Shown piece by piece: positions 1 to 8,575 of a stretch of 64,000 nucleotides of DNA (position 1 is its first letter; every line of letters starts with the position of its first letter). Below the pieces are notes generated by a model, which did not search any database, was not told the DNA's origin, and was given only the letters and a program-made list of their open reading frames with translations. Location: assembly GCA_018222805.1 (NCBI GenBank), contig JAAEZQ010000001.1, positions 248,001-312,000 on the forward strand, given 5' to 3'. This stretch comes from Vibrionaceae bacterium. Its GTDB lineage: Bacteria; Pseudomonadota; Gammaproteobacteria; Enterobacterales; Vibrionaceae. The translations under genes were made by a program, and so were the position numbers.

Positions 1-1
1 T

Positions 2-373
2 TTTGGAAAACTTTCGACAGCATGGTTCTGCGGTCTTCCAGGCAACCCAGTTTCTGCAATGATGACGATGTATGTATTGGTCCAACCCATGCTGGCAAAA
101 TTAGCCGGCCACACAGAGTGGAAAGAGCCATTATCCATACCTGCGATCACTAAGACGGCTTTCAAGAAAGCACCAGGACGTGCGGATTACCAGCGTGGAA
201 TCTATTCTCTAGAAGACGGTAAGTTCGTTGTTGAAACAACAGGAAACCAAAGTTCCGGTGCTTTCCGCTCAATGAGTTTAGCCAATTGCTTTGTTGTTCT
301 GGAGCGAGAACGTGGCCGAGTCGAAATCGGTGAGACCGTGAACATTCAACTGTTCAACTCAACACTTTACTAG
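2..373 (+). CDS. moeA: Molybdopterin molybdenumtransferase MoeA, 3' end only
   Basis: Only the C-terminal part (about 123 residues) lies in the window; the reading frame is open from base 2 and the start is outside. MoeA inserts molybdate into adenylylated molybdopterin in the last step of molybdenum cofactor synthesis in the cytoplasm. The segment FCGLPGNPVSA near its start is the conserved MoeA substrate-binding loop, and the rest fits the beta-rich MoeA C-terminal domain IV. moeB follows after 9 bases, the usual moeAB operon. The cofactor is needed by the NapA nitrate reductase encoded further along. Confidence 0.93.
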   Translation, partial: FGKLSTAWFCGLPGNPVSAMMTMYVLVQPMLAKLAGHTEWKEPLSIPAITKTAFKKAPGRADYQRGIYSLEDGKFVVETTGNQSSGAFRSMSLANCFVVLERERGRVEIGETVNIQLFNSTLY

Positions 374-382
374 GATTGCACT

Positions 383-1132
383 GTGGATATTCTTTCTGAT
401 CAAGAAATGCTGCGCTACAACCGCCAGATCATTCTGCGTCAGTTTGATTTTGATGGGCAAGAAGCACTTAAGCAAAGCTCTGTCCTGATACTCGGCGCAG
501 GTGGGTTGGGTTGCGCATCAAGCCAGTACCTTGCGACTGCTGGTGTTGGTAAGCTGACATTAGTTGACGATGACATCGTCGAGCTTTCTAACCTTCAGCG
601 TCAAGTGCTGCATCACGATGCCGATATCGGCCGTAACAAGGTTGATTCCGCCCGAGATGCGTTACAAGAGCTTAACCCTCACATCGTTGTTGAGGCCATT
701 GCCAAGCGTCTTGATGATGCAGAAATGCAAACCCTGATTGAACAACATACGCTTGTTGTGGATGCATCAGATAACGTAGAGACGCGTAACCAGCTTAACC
801 GTCTGTGCTTCGCAACTAAAACGCCTTTAATCTCCGGCGCTGCTATCCGGATGGAAGGTCAGGTAAGCGTATTCACGTATGATGATCCAGCACAACCTTG
901 CTACCAGTGCTTAAGTGCCTTGTTTGGCAGTGATGCTTTAAGCTGTGTGGAGGCTGGGGTAATGGCACCAGTTGTTGGTATTGTCGGCGCAGTACAAGCG
1001 ATGGAAGCGATTAAAGTGATCGCCAATTATGGTCGGCCAATAAAAGGCAAAATACTCATACTTGACGCGCTAAGCATGTCCTGGCGAGAGATGAATTTAA
1101 TGAAAATGCCATCCTGCCCAGTTTGTAATTAG
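383..1132 (+). CDS. moeB: Molybdopterin-synthase adenylyltransferase MoeB
   Basis: A ThiF/E1-like enzyme of 249 residues that adenylates the C-terminus of MoaD so that it can receive sulfur for molybdopterin synthesis. Visible features are the N-terminal RYNRQI stretch, the ATP-binding GAGGLG at residues 38-43, the conserved Arg and Asp residues after it, and two CxxC pairs (CYQC and the C-terminal CPVC) that hold the structural zinc. The start is GTG, 9 bases after the moeA stop. Length matches the E. coli enzyme (249 aa). A hairpin terminator follows at 1146, closing the operon. Confidence 0.95.
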   Translation: MDILSDQEMLRYNRQIILRQFDFDGQEALKQSSVLILGAGGLGCASSQYLATAGVGKLTLVDDDIVELSNLQRQVLHHDADIGRNKVDSARDALQELNPHIVVEAIAKRLDDAEMQTLIEQHTLVVDASDNVETRNQLNRLCFATKTPLISGAAIRMEGQVSVFTYDDPAQPCYQCLSALFGSDALSCVEAGVMAPVVGIVGAVQAMEAIKVIANYGRPIKGKILILDALSMSWREMNLMKMPSCPVCN

Positions 1133-1145
1133 CCTGAAAATACTT

Positions 1146-1172
1146 AAAAGCTCAACCTATCGTTGAGCTTTT
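1146..1172 (+). terminator. Rho-independent terminator of moeAB
   Basis: An 11-bp stem (AAAAGCTCAAC / GTTGAGCTTTT) with a 5-base loop ends in a T run, 14 bases after the moeB stop. Confidence 0.85.
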
Positions 1173-1283
1173 TGCTATGTGACGGAAGCGATTTTAACGT
1201 AAAGCTCTATCCAACTTTGAACAGACATTTATTTTCATGTAAAACAGTAAGATTACTCAGGTTTGAACATACGGAACTCAATC

Positions 1284-1580
1284 TTGGACAATCCCCAAAA
1301 ATACATTTTGGTTTTAATCAGCTTGATCGCGGTTTTACTCCTGCTCTGGTTAAGCGCTCCAAACACGCAGAGAACCGTGACGGCAACCGTAATAAGTAAC
1401 ACGCTAACGCAATCTTTGGATGGTCAGCGTCGCTACCTGACTATCGATTCACCCGAGACTGGCCAACAACGCGTTTCTGTCCCAACATCAGTATTATGCC
1501 CTGTTGGTTCGACCGTAACATTAAGCCAAACCACAGAAACAACAATCGAACAGTCATTCTCATTTGTTCGTTGCGATTAG
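1284..1580 (+). CDS. Small single-pass membrane protein, function unknown
   Basis: About 98 residues with one clear N-terminal transmembrane segment (YILVLISLIAVLLLLWL) followed by a polar, Thr/Ser-rich domain of about 70 residues, predicted to be periplasmic. Two Cys residues lie in that domain (one mid-way, one third from the end). No ATG start is available. I prefer TTG at 1284, which has a weak GGA 8-10 bases upstream; TTG at 1263 would add 7 residues. It lies between moeB and the sulfurtransferase with its own spacing. I do not recognise a family. Confidence 0.6.
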   Translation: MDNPQKYILVLISLIAVLLLLWLSAPNTQRTVTATVISNTLTQSLDGQRRYLTIDSPETGQQRVSVPTSVLCPVGSTVTLSQTTETTIEQSFSFVRCD

Positions 1581-1623
1581 TATATCCCCAGGTTATATGG
1601 GTATTAATAATAAGGATTTAACG

Positions 1624-2451
1624 ATGCAATCATTGATTGACGCGAAGGAATTAAGTGCCCTATTAGGCCAATCCAATGTGAAAATATTGGACGCAAGCAT
1701 AAGCTTCCAAATCCCTTCAGAGGGAAAGAAAATCACCGACAAATGGATTCCTGGTTCACTGCGTTTTGACTATGACAATGACTTTTGTCTTCCGGACTCG
1801 CCACTTCCTCATATGATGCCGACCGAAGATGGATTTAATGCCAGTGCACAGCAACTTGGCCTTAACAAAGATGATCTTATTGTCGTCTACGACAACTCTG
1901 GAACGCTCGCTTCGCCTCGAGCGTGGTGGATGTTCAAAGCGATGGGACATGATAATGTAAAAGTCCTCAATGGTGGGTTACCAGCTTGGATTGCCAAAGG
2001 CTTACCTGTCGTCGATTCACTCTCAGCACCTACTGAACTAGGTACATTTACCGGGACTTTGTTAGATGAGGCGTTCTTAGACGCACAAACCGTACTTGAA
2101 CACTCAAATAATCGAAGCGCCAATATCATTGATGCACGTTCTAAAGCCCGCTTTTTAGGCGAAGTTCCCGAGCCACGAGCAGGCCTTCGTAGCGGCCACA
2201 TTCCAACCTCGATCTGTTTACCATTTCAGGAGCTGATGACTGATGGCCACATCAAACCAGTTTCGGAATTAGAGCAAGTGTTCAGTTCACTCACCATACA
2301 GGACGACAAACGTCTCATTTTCAGCTGTGGGTCAGGAGTGACCGCCTGTATTTTGTTGTTAGCTGCGCATCAATTGGGCTTACGCAATGTGTCTGTATAC
2401 GATGGTTCGTGGACGGAATGGGGCGCAAGAGAAGAACTGCCGATCGCCTAA
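1624..2451 (+). CDS. sseA: 3-mercaptopyruvate / thiosulfate sulfurtransferase (two rhodanese domains)
   Basis: A 275-residue tandem rhodanese protein. The first domain (about 1-140) is the inactive half; the second carries the catalytic Cys at residue 235 in CGSGVTAC, the loop typical of mercaptopyruvate sulfurtransferases rather than classic rhodaneses. It transfers sulfur from 3-mercaptopyruvate to a thiol acceptor or cyanide. The ATG at 1624 has AAGGA upstream; an in-frame start at 1564 would overlap the previous gene and has no ribosome site. Its true substrate cannot be read from sequence. Confidence 0.88.
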   Translation: MQSLIDAKELSALLGQSNVKILDASISFQIPSEGKKITDKWIPGSLRFDYDNDFCLPDSPLPHMMPTEDGFNASAQQLGLNKDDLIVVYDNSGTLASPRAWWMFKAMGHDNVKVLNGGLPAWIAKGLPVVDSLSAPTELGTFTGTLLDEAFLDAQTVLEHSNNRSANIIDARSKARFLGEVPEPRAGLRSGHIPTSICLPFQELMTDGHIKPVSELEQVFSSLTIQDDKRLIFSCGSGVTACILLLAAHQLGLRNVSVYDGSWTEWGAREELPIA

Positions 2452-2507
2452 TCTATGTGGTCTGCGCATTGGGTTATTAGCTCGAATAGCACACTAGAGT
2501 TCAGAAC

Positions 2508-2787
2508 GAAGCCTAAGCATGGAAGCTAGCTGTTGATAACAGCAATTTTATTCAAGCTTTGTAGTACAGGCATCACAGGCGAAGCCATTTTACTTTGGTC
2601 ATTTGTTTTAGCGGTACTGGCGTTTGGTGCGCCAACGAGTTATTCCATCGTTGGTTCATTGTTGGGTAAGAAAATTGAAAATCCGAAGTATTTGAGGGTG
2701 TCTAACTATTTAATGGCGGCGCTGCTGGTTTATGTTTCACTCGCGATCGGTTATGAACACGTACTTTTACCATTAATGGCATATTGA
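2508..2787 (+). pseudogene. Remnant of a LysE/RhtB-family amino acid exporter (C-terminal half)
   Basis: The open frame 2533-2787 encodes only the last 84 residues of a LysE-type exporter, with two membrane segments ending in NYLMAALLVYVSLAIGY. Just upstream, the preceding family motif (NPKAW-like: A-W-K-L-A) is still readable around 2510-2531, but in another frame and with a TAG at 2527, so at least one frameshift separates it from the open part. The N-terminal half is absent. No credible start or ribosome site exists. The sequence runs directly into the next gene remnant. Confidence 0.75.
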
Positions 2788-3055
2788 CTTTGAATGGCAT
2801 GAAAACCTTAATCCACTATTAGCAGATTTTACGCAACAAACGCGAGCGATTATTGACGCAGATTTGCCGATAAAAAGCGGCTTCTCCGATCAAGAGCAAC
2901 AGCGACGCTACTGAAGAGTAGAAGGGTTTGCTCAAGAGCCTTGCGGCGGCACTCATTTAAAACGCACCTCGGAAGTGGGCAAAATAACGCTAAAGCGTCA
3001 GAACATTGGCAAAGGCAAAGAACGGGTTGAAATCACCGTGGTGGTATCAGAATAG
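2786..3055 (+). pseudogene. Remnant of an AlaX-type alanyl-tRNA editing protein
   Basis: The forward frame from 2786 to the TAG at 3053 reads as the C-terminal 89 codons of an AlaX/AlaRS second additional domain protein, which hydrolyses mischarged Ser- or Gly-tRNA(Ala). The family signature CGGTH is intact at 2942-2956 and is followed by KRTSEVG. An in-frame TGA at 2912 stands where the family has Trp (RRY-stop-RVEGF). The first half of the gene is missing, and the fragment abuts the LysE remnant with 1-2 bases of overlap. It is clearly non-functional. Confidence 0.8.
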
Positions 3056-3060
3056 TCATC

Positions 3061-3095
3061 CCGTACTCGGAGGCTATTTGAGCTCCTGAGTACGG
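3061..3095. terminator. Hairpin between the AlaX remnant and the SorC regulator
   Basis: CCGTACTCGGAG at 3061 pairs imperfectly with CTCCTGAGTACGG ending at 3095. It lies in the gap of 61 bases between converging reading frames. Neither side has a strong T run, so it may be a weak or factor-dependent terminator. Confidence 0.45.
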
Positions 3096-3116
3096 AAAAG
3101 TCTTAACGCAGAATGC

Positions 3117-4127
3117 TCAGTCTCGTTTTGTTAGATTTGCTTGAGCGTCGTGCATTTGCTCATCAAGGTTTAAAACCGTCAATGCGTTACTTACGCTGGT
3201 AGCTATTACATCGATCGCGCCCGTTCTCAGAGCACCTAACAAAGCCAGTGGCTTACTGTTTTCCGCCGCGATGGCAATCACTTCTGACACTGAACGAAAC
3301 TCATCGATTCCTAGGCCGATAATTCGGTCACTCATCACCGTCTTGGCTGACTCGCCATTGATGTCAAAGAAGTCGTATCCCGCAAAGTCGCCTACCACGC
3401 CTTGCATCATGCGCGATTGAACCACTTCTTCTGCGGTAAACCAGCCCAAGTCGACCATGTAACTGTTTTCACTCATATCACCAATACCGACTAACGCCAC
3501 ATCGGCTTTACGCGCAAGGTCTAAAGTCTGTTTGACGGTAGCATTTTGCATAAAGGCGAGCTTTTGTTCGCGGTTTTCGGCGTACGCTGGTGCATACAAG
3601 GTTTCTGAAGTGCCACCGTAACTTTTTGCGAACTGGCGACAAATATGGTCAGCGTTGAACATCCCTCCCCGCGGGTGAATACCGCCGATACCACAAACAA
3701 ACTTCACGTCCTTTTGTGGAATGACACCAACGTGATGCGCGACTGCAGAAACATTACGCCCCTGACCTACCGTTACCACCGTACCGTTTTGCAGCGTGCT
3801 CGCCATGTATTTCGATACTAACCCCGCAACTTGCAGTCGCTGTTGCTCTTCACTCGGTTGGTCTAACGCAACGAGTGCGCGCTTTACACCAAAACGCTCG
3901 ATAAGGCGCTGTTCTATCTTAGCACTGAATACCGGATGGTATTTCACCGTGATCTCAACGATGCCTTCGTCTCTTGCTTGTTTTAGCATGCGTCCCACTT
4001 TCGCTCGTGAAACCGCAAACTTCTTCGAAATCTCTTCCTGTGTCGCGCCGTCTTGGTAATAAGCGACCGATATTTCGGTTAATAGATCGGTGCTCTCGTC
4101 AGACACATCATTAGTGGATTTACTCAT
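3117..4127 (-). CDS. SorC/DeoR-family sugar-responsive transcriptional regulator
   Basis: A 336-residue protein with an N-terminal winged helix-turn-helix (about residues 13-55, QEEISKKFAVSRAKVGRMLKQ) and a SorC-type sugar-phosphate-binding domain (about 60-330; NGTVVTVGQGRNVSAVAHHV and GIGGIHPRGG are typical loops). Members bind a phosphorylated sugar and control sugar operons. The start is ATG 4127, with AGG six bases upstream; the TTG six bases earlier lacks a site. It is divergent from talB-tkt across a 465-bp region with an inverted repeat, so it probably controls them and perhaps the cmt operon. Its ligand is unknown. Confidence 0.9.
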   Translation of the reverse strand: MSKSTNDVSDESTDLLTEISVAYYQDGATQEEISKKFAVSRAKVGRMLKQARDEGIVEITVKYHPVFSAKIEQRLIERFGVKRALVALDQPSEEQQRLQVAGLVSKYMASTLQNGTVVTVGQGRNVSAVAHHVGVIPQKDVKFVCGIGGIHPRGGMFNADHICRQFAKSYGGTSETLYAPAYAENREQKLAFMQNATVKQTLDLARKADVALVGIGDMSENSYMVDLGWFTAEEVVQSRMMQGVVGDFAGYDFFDINGESAKTVMSDRIIGLGIDEFRSVSEVIAIAAENSKPLALLGALRTGAIDVIATSVSNALTVLNLDEQMHDAQANLTKRD

Positions 4128-4391
4128 GGTCAACCTAACTTATGTTGTTCGCGCCCCTAAAAACGGGGCAAATACTCAACGCCGTTACAAGCGCTCATGT
4201 GCGTAGCATATGTCACCCTGATGCAAAACATCAACATTTGCTCATCACAAAAACAAATTCTCACATGTAAATTTAATGCTTAGTGTCACTCTTAAAGCCA
4301 TACGCTATCTAGGCAAACGTTTATTTATGAAAACTTGGGGCGACAATGAAAAAATTAGTTGATGAATGTCACTTTACCCCAAGATCAACAA

Positions 4392-4420
4392 TTGACTTTC
4401 GGCGCAGATAAGATAATTAT
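4392..4420 (+). promoter_or_regulatory. Candidate sigma70 promoter of talB-tkt
   Basis: TTGACT at 4392-4397, a 17-bp spacer and AATTAT at 4415-4420. It would give a leader of about 165 bases. The SorC operator candidate at 4445 would sit just downstream of the start point, a repressing position. Confidence 0.45.
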
Positions 4421-4444
4421 GAACCCATCATTTACTCAACGTTC

Positions 4445-4469
4445 GAGCAAATGTTCACAACAAATGCTC
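4445..4469. promoter_or_regulatory. Candidate SorC-family operator
   Basis: GAGCA at 4445-4449 and TGCTC at 4465-4469 form an inverted repeat, with CAAATG repeated directly inside it. It is the only strong two-arm symmetric element between the regulator and talB. Confidence 0.4.
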
Positions 4470-4592
4470 AAACGGTGAAAAGTTAAAAGCTGGCTGATAG
4501 AACAAACTTGTACTTCTATTATCTGGCACGCTTGCAAATGCACTCTTCATGCTTGCAGCAAAGTATGAGCCCCATGAAATAGGATGATCGTA

Positions 4593-5543
4593 ATGAGCAA
4601 CAAATTAGAGCAACTTCGTAAACTAACGACTGTAGTCGCTGACACTGGTGAAATTGACGCAATTAAAAAGTACCAACCAGAAGACGCAACCACTAACCCA
4701 TCTCTGATTCTGAAAGCCGCTCAAATCGCTGAGTACGCACCTCTTATCGACGCTTCAATCGAGTATGCTAAAGCACAGAGCGACGACAAAGCTCAACAAG
4801 TTCAAGATACTTGTGACATGCTTGCAGTAAACATCGGTAAAGAAATCCTAAAAACTATCCCTGGCCGTATCTCTACTGAAGTTGACGCACGTCTTTCTTA
4901 CGATATGGAAGGCAGCGTAGCGAAAGCTCGTCAGCTAGTTAAAATGTACAACGATGCTGGTATCTCTAACGACCGCATCCTAATCAAATTGGCTTCTACT
5001 TGGGAAGGTATCCGCGCTGCTGAAATCCTAGAGAAAGAAGGCATCAACTGTAACCTAACGCTTCTATTCTCATTCGCTCAGGCTCGTGCTTGTGCTGAAG
5101 CTGGCGTATTCCTAATCTCTCCGTTCGTTGGTCGTATCATGGACTGGTACAAAGCAAAAGAAGGCCGTGACTTCGAAGCTCAAGAAGATCCAGGCGTACT
5201 ATCTGTATCTAAGATCTACAACTACTACAAAGAATACGGCTACAAAACAGTCGTTATGGGCGCAAGCTTCCGTAACATCGGTGAAATCCTAGAGTTAGCT
5301 GGTTGTGACCGTCTAACCATCGCTCCAGCTCTACTTGCTGAGCTAGAAGCTGCTGAAGGTGAAGTGGTTGAGAAGCTGGTTGACTCTAACGGCACAAAAG
5401 AGCGCCCAGCGCCAATGACTCACGCTGAGTTCCTATGGGATCACAACCAAGACCCAATGGCGGTTGAGAAGCTTGCTGAAGGTATCCGCAACTTCGCGAT
5501 TGACCAAGGCAAACTTGAAGACATGATCGCAGCTAAGCTGTAA
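4593..5543 (+). CDS. talB: Transaldolase
   Basis: A 316-residue class I aldolase that moves dihydroxyacetone units between sugar phosphates in the non-oxidative pentose phosphate pathway. The TTNPSLIL motif near residue 33 and the Schiff-base Lys in [12 protein letters not shown] (about residue 131) are present. Length matches E. coli TalB (317 aa). The ATG at 4593 is chosen over 4584 because AGGA lies 8 bases upstream and the family starts at this point. Codon use is biased toward frequent codons, as in highly expressed genes. It is followed by a terminator and then tkt. Confidence 0.97.
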   Translation: MSNKLEQLRKLTTVVADTGEIDAIKKYQPEDATTNPSLILKAAQIAEYAPLIDASIEYAKAQSDDKAQQVQDTCDMLAVNIGKEILKTIPGRISTEVDARLSYDMEGSVAKARQLVKMYNDAGISNDRILIKLASTWEGIRAAEILEKEGINCNLTLLFSFAQARACAEAGVFLISPFVGRIMDWYKAKEGRDFEAQEDPGVLSVSKIYNYYKEYGYKTVVMGASFRNIGEILELAGCDRLTIAPALLAELEAAEGEVVEKLVDSNGTKERPAPMTHAEFLWDHNQDPMAVEKLAEGIRNFAIDQGKLEDMIAAKL

Positions 5544-5557
5544 GACACAGAATCAAA

Positions 5558-5581
5558 AAGGGGAACGTTTGCGTTCCCCTT
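5558..5581 (+). terminator. Terminator between talB and tkt
   Basis: AAGGGGAACG and CGTTCCCCTT form a 10-bp stem with a 4-base loop, 15 bases after the talB stop. The following T run is weak (CTTCT), so partial read-through into tkt is plausible. Confidence 0.75.
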
Positions 5582-5624
5582 CTAACATCCTTTCTAAGAA
5601 ACAATCTATTAATCGGTAATTATT

Positions 5625-7616
5625 ATGGATCGTAAACATTTAGCTAATGCAATCCGTGCGCTAAGCATGGACGGTGTACAACAAGCAAACTCTGGCCACC
5701 CTGGTGCACCTATGGGTATGGCTGATATCGCTGAAGTTCTTTGGCGCTCTCACCTAAACCACAACCCATCTAACCCAGAGTGGGCTGACCGCGACCGTTT
5801 CGTACTATCAAACGGCCACGGCTCTATGCTGATTTACTCTCTACTGCACCTTGCAGGTTACGAGCTATCAATCGACGATCTGAAAAACTTCCGTCAACTG
5901 CATTCTAAAACTCCAGGTCACCCTGAGTACGGTTACGCACCTGGTATCGAGACAACAACAGGTCCTCTAGGCCAAGGTATCACTAACGCCGTTGGTATGG
6001 CGATGGCTGAAAAAGCACTGGCTGCTCAGTTCAACAAAGAAGGCCACGACATCGTTGACCACTTCACTTATGCATTCATGGGTGACGGCTGTCTGATGGA
6101 AGGTATCTCGCACGAGGCATGTTCTCTGGCGGGTACGCTAGGTCTTGGTAAACTGATCGCGTTCTGGGATGACAACGGTATCTCTATCGACGGTCACGTT
6201 GAAGGCTGGTTCTCTGACGATACGCCTAAGCGTTTTGAAGCGTACGGCTGGCACGTTATTCCTGCGGTAGACGGTCACGATCCTGAAGCGATTAACGCTG
6301 CAATTATCGCTGCTAAAGCGGACCCTCGCCCTACGCTGATCTGTACTAAAACTATCATCGGTTTCGGTTCTCCTAACAAGTCTGGTTCTCACGACTGTCA
6401 CGGTGCGCCACTAGGTGCAGAAGAAATCGCAGCAACACGTAAAGAACTAGGTTGGGAGCACGGTCCTTTTGAAATTCCGCAAGATGTCTACGCGCAGTGG
6501 GACGCGAAAGAAGCAGGCGCAGCTAAGGAAGCAGCGTGGAACGAGAAACTTGCAGCTTATGAAGCAGCATATCCAGAGCTTGCAGCAGAATTTAAACGCC
6601 GCGTAAACGGTGAACTTCCAGCGCAATGGGAAGAGAAAGCAAGCCAAATCATTGCCGATCTTCAAGCGAATCCAGCAAACATCGCATCACGTAAAGCATC
6701 GCAAAACGCACTAGAAGCGTTTGGTGCACTTCTACCTGAGTTCATGGGCGGCTCTGCTGACCTTGCGCCTTCGAACCTAACCATGTGGTCTGGTTCTAAG
6801 TCTCTTGAAGCGAACGACTTCTCAGGTAACTACATCCACTACGGTGTACGTGAATTCGGTATGACGGCTATCATGAACGGTATCGCACTACACGGTGGTT
6901 TTGTTCCTTACGGCGCAACCTTCCTAATGTTCATGGAATACGCTCGTAATGCAATGCGCATGGCGGCTCTGATGAAAGTTCAGAACATCCAGGTTTACAC
7001 GCACGACTCTATCGGTCTTGGCGAAGATGGCCCAACTCACCAACCAGTTGAGCAAATGGCATCTCTACGTCTGACACCAAACATGAGCACATGGCGTCCA
7101 TGTGACCAGGTTGAATCAGCAGTAGCGTGGAAACTGGCGATTGAACGTAAAGACGCGCCAACTGCGCTTATCTTCTCTCGTCAAAACCTAGCACAACAAG
7201 AGCGTACAGCAGAGCAAGTAGCAGACATCGCGAAAGGTGCTTACATCCTGAAAGATTGCGAAGGCAAGCCAGAGCTTATCCTTATCGCAACAGGTTCAGA
7301 AGTTGAGCTAGCGGTTGAAGCAGCAGCGCAGCTAACTGCAGAAGGTAAGAAAGTACGCGTTGTTTCAATGCCATCAACGGATGCATTCGACAAGCAAGAC
7401 GCAGCTTACCGTGAAGCAGTACTGCCATCAGACGTAACCGCACGTATCGCTATCGAAGCGGGCATCGCAGACTTCTGGTACAAGTATGTAGGCTTTGGCG
7501 GCAAGATCATCGGTATGACTACGTTCGGTGAATCTGCACCTGCGGGCGAACTGTTCAAGATGTTTGGCTTTACTATAGAGAACGTAGTGAACACTGCAAA
7601 AGAACTACTAGCTTAA
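5625..7616 (+). CDS. tkt: Transketolase
   Basis: A 663-residue thiamine diphosphate enzyme that moves two-carbon units between pentose, heptose, hexose and triose phosphates. Seen are the N-terminal HPGAPMG loop, the TPP-binding GDG...DDN stretch (about residues 154-186), and the central [14 protein letters not shown] region. Length matches E. coli TktA (663 aa). The ATG at 5625 follows talB by 81 bases. Codon use is biased as in talB. The last 184 bases of the gene are repeated at 13443-13626, on the far side of the cmt operon. Confidence 0.98.
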   Translation: MDRKHLANAIRALSMDGVQQANSGHPGAPMGMADIAEVLWRSHLNHNPSNPEWADRDRFVLSNGHGSMLIYSLLHLAGYELSIDDLKNFRQLHSKTPGHPEYGYAPGIETTTGPLGQGITNAVGMAMAEKALAAQFNKEGHDIVDHFTYAFMGDGCLMEGISHEACSLAGTLGLGKLIAFWDDNGISIDGHVEGWFSDDTPKRFEAYGWHVIPAVDGHDPEAINAAIIAAKADPRPTLICTKTIIGFGSPNKSGSHDCHGAPLGAEEIAATRKELGWEHGPFEIPQDVYAQWDAKEAGAAKEAAWNEKLAAYEAAYPELAAEFKRRVNGELPAQWEEKASQIIADLQANPANIASRKASQNALEAFGALLPEFMGGSADLAPSNLTMWSGSKSLEANDFSGNYIHYGVREFGMTAIMNGIALHGGFVPYGATFLMFMEYARNAMRMAALMKVQNIQVYTHDSIGLGEDGPTHQPVEQMASLRLTPNMSTWRPCDQVESAVAWKLAIERKDAPTALIFSRQNLAQQERTAEQVADIAKGAYILKDCEGKPELILIATGSEVELAVEAAAQLTAEGKKVRVVSMPSTDAFDKQDAAYREAVLPSDVTARIAIEAGIADFWYKYVGFGGKIIGMTTFGESAPAGELFKMFGFTIENVVNTAKELLA

Positions 7617-7666
7617 TCGCAATGGAAAGCTATTCAGCTTTCTAGAACTGCGGAATAAAAAACGAC

Positions 7667-7698
7667 AAAGCCCCGCCTTTCATTGGCGGGGCTTTTTT
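7667..7698 (+). terminator. Terminator of tkt
   Basis: AAAGCCCCGCC, a 7-base loop, then GGCGGGGCTTTTTTT: a strong rho-independent terminator, 51 bases after the stop. Confidence 0.93.
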
Positions 7699-8097
7699 AT
7701 ATCTGAAAGCAAAGTATAAGAATTACAAAACTCGCTAAAAAAACTATATGTGTGATCTAGGCACGCCACATTTGGCCAATATCAGCTGAGATCAGATTCT
7801 TTTAAATTGATAACTATCACATTTAACACCGCGTCAATACTCTCATAAAGATCTCAATCACATTTACACAAATAAACAATATTCACAAAAATGAGCCATC
7901 CATCAAATTAATGCTATTGACTTGTAGCTTTACAAAAAACTGTATATTTACTACACACTAAAAATGAGACATCGAACATTAAATACAGCTTGACTTGGAA
8001 TTATTTGAGACATTAATCACAAACCGCTCGCTATTCCCAATCTAAATTAGCTTGCTGATAATGAACCTACCAACAACGTATCTAACAGGAAATAACC
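7699..8097 (+). promoter_or_regulatory. Upstream region of the cmt-type PTS operon
   Basis: A 399-bp AT-rich gap. It holds a promoter candidate (TTGACT at 7917-7922, 18-bp spacer, TGTATA at 7941-7946) and several isolated TCACATTT or TGTGA half-words (about 7751, 7816 and 7857) that could be weak CRP sites, none of them a good full palindrome. The leader before cmtB would be about 145 bases. No gene is seen here. Confidence 0.4.
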
Positions 8098-8541
8098 ATG
8101 CTGTATGACCTTATCGACCACGACCTAATTGATGTCATTGATCACAGCGATTATCAATGGGAAGAGGCTGTTAACGTAACGACTCGATACCTTGAAGATA
8201 AAGGATATGTAACAGCTAACTACGCCCAGGCAATTATTCAGTCCACATTAGATAATGGACCATATTACGTCCTTTGTCCTGGAATTGCTATGCCTCATGC
8301 TCGCCCTGAGGCAGGTGTTTTAAAAACTGGCTTGGGAATTCACATTTTCCCAAATGCGGTCGATTTTGGTTCAGACATGGGGCCTGCCAACGTGCTGCTT
8401 ACCCTAGCAGCAAAAGATTCAGACACACATATTGAGGTAATTCAATCTCTTAGTGAAATGCTCGTTGATGAAGCCAATATCACTAAACTTGCTGCAGCAT
8501 CTTCTAAAGAAGATGTCCTTAACATTATAAAAGCGTACTAA
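8098..8541 (+). CDS. cmtB: Mannitol-type PTS enzyme IIA (CmtB-like)
   Basis: A 147-residue cytoplasmic phosphocarrier, the same length as E. coli CmtB. The phosphorylated His is residue 67 in MPHARPE. It accepts phosphate from HPr and passes it to the IIB domain of the next gene. AGGAAATAACC precedes the ATG. It is the first gene of a run of six on the same strand (cmtB, cmtA, yggP-, yggD-, yggC-like, PHP), the same order as the E. coli cmt cluster downstream of tktA. The E. coli system is called cryptic mannitol, but its real substrate is not established. Confidence 0.9.
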   Translation: MLYDLIDHDLIDVIDHSDYQWEEAVNVTTRYLEDKGYVTANYAQAIIQSTLDNGPYYVLCPGIAMPHARPEAGVLKTGLGIHIFPNAVDFGSDMGPANVLLTLAAKDSDTHIEVIQSLSEMLVDEANITKLAAASSKEDVLNIIKAY

Positions 8542-8575
8542 ATCAATAAGACGTACTGACAAGAGGGAACACGAC

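Larger units (their letters stand above)
4128..4592. promoter_or_regulatory. Divergent control region between the SorC regulator and talB
   Basis: This 465-bp AT-rich gap holds a forward promoter candidate (4392-4420) and repeated copies of the word GAGCAAATG or its complement: CATTTGCTC at about 4235-4243, GAGCAAATG at 4445-4453 and CAAATGCTC at 4461-4469. These are good candidates for SorC sites. The talB ribosome site AGGA lies at 4580-4583. I see no RNA gene. Confidence 0.5.

Noticed and set aside
4346..4411. 21-residue leader ORF before talB (MKKLVDECH...)
   Set aside because: It has a fair ribosome site, but it overlaps the best promoter candidate, so it would not be transcribed from it.
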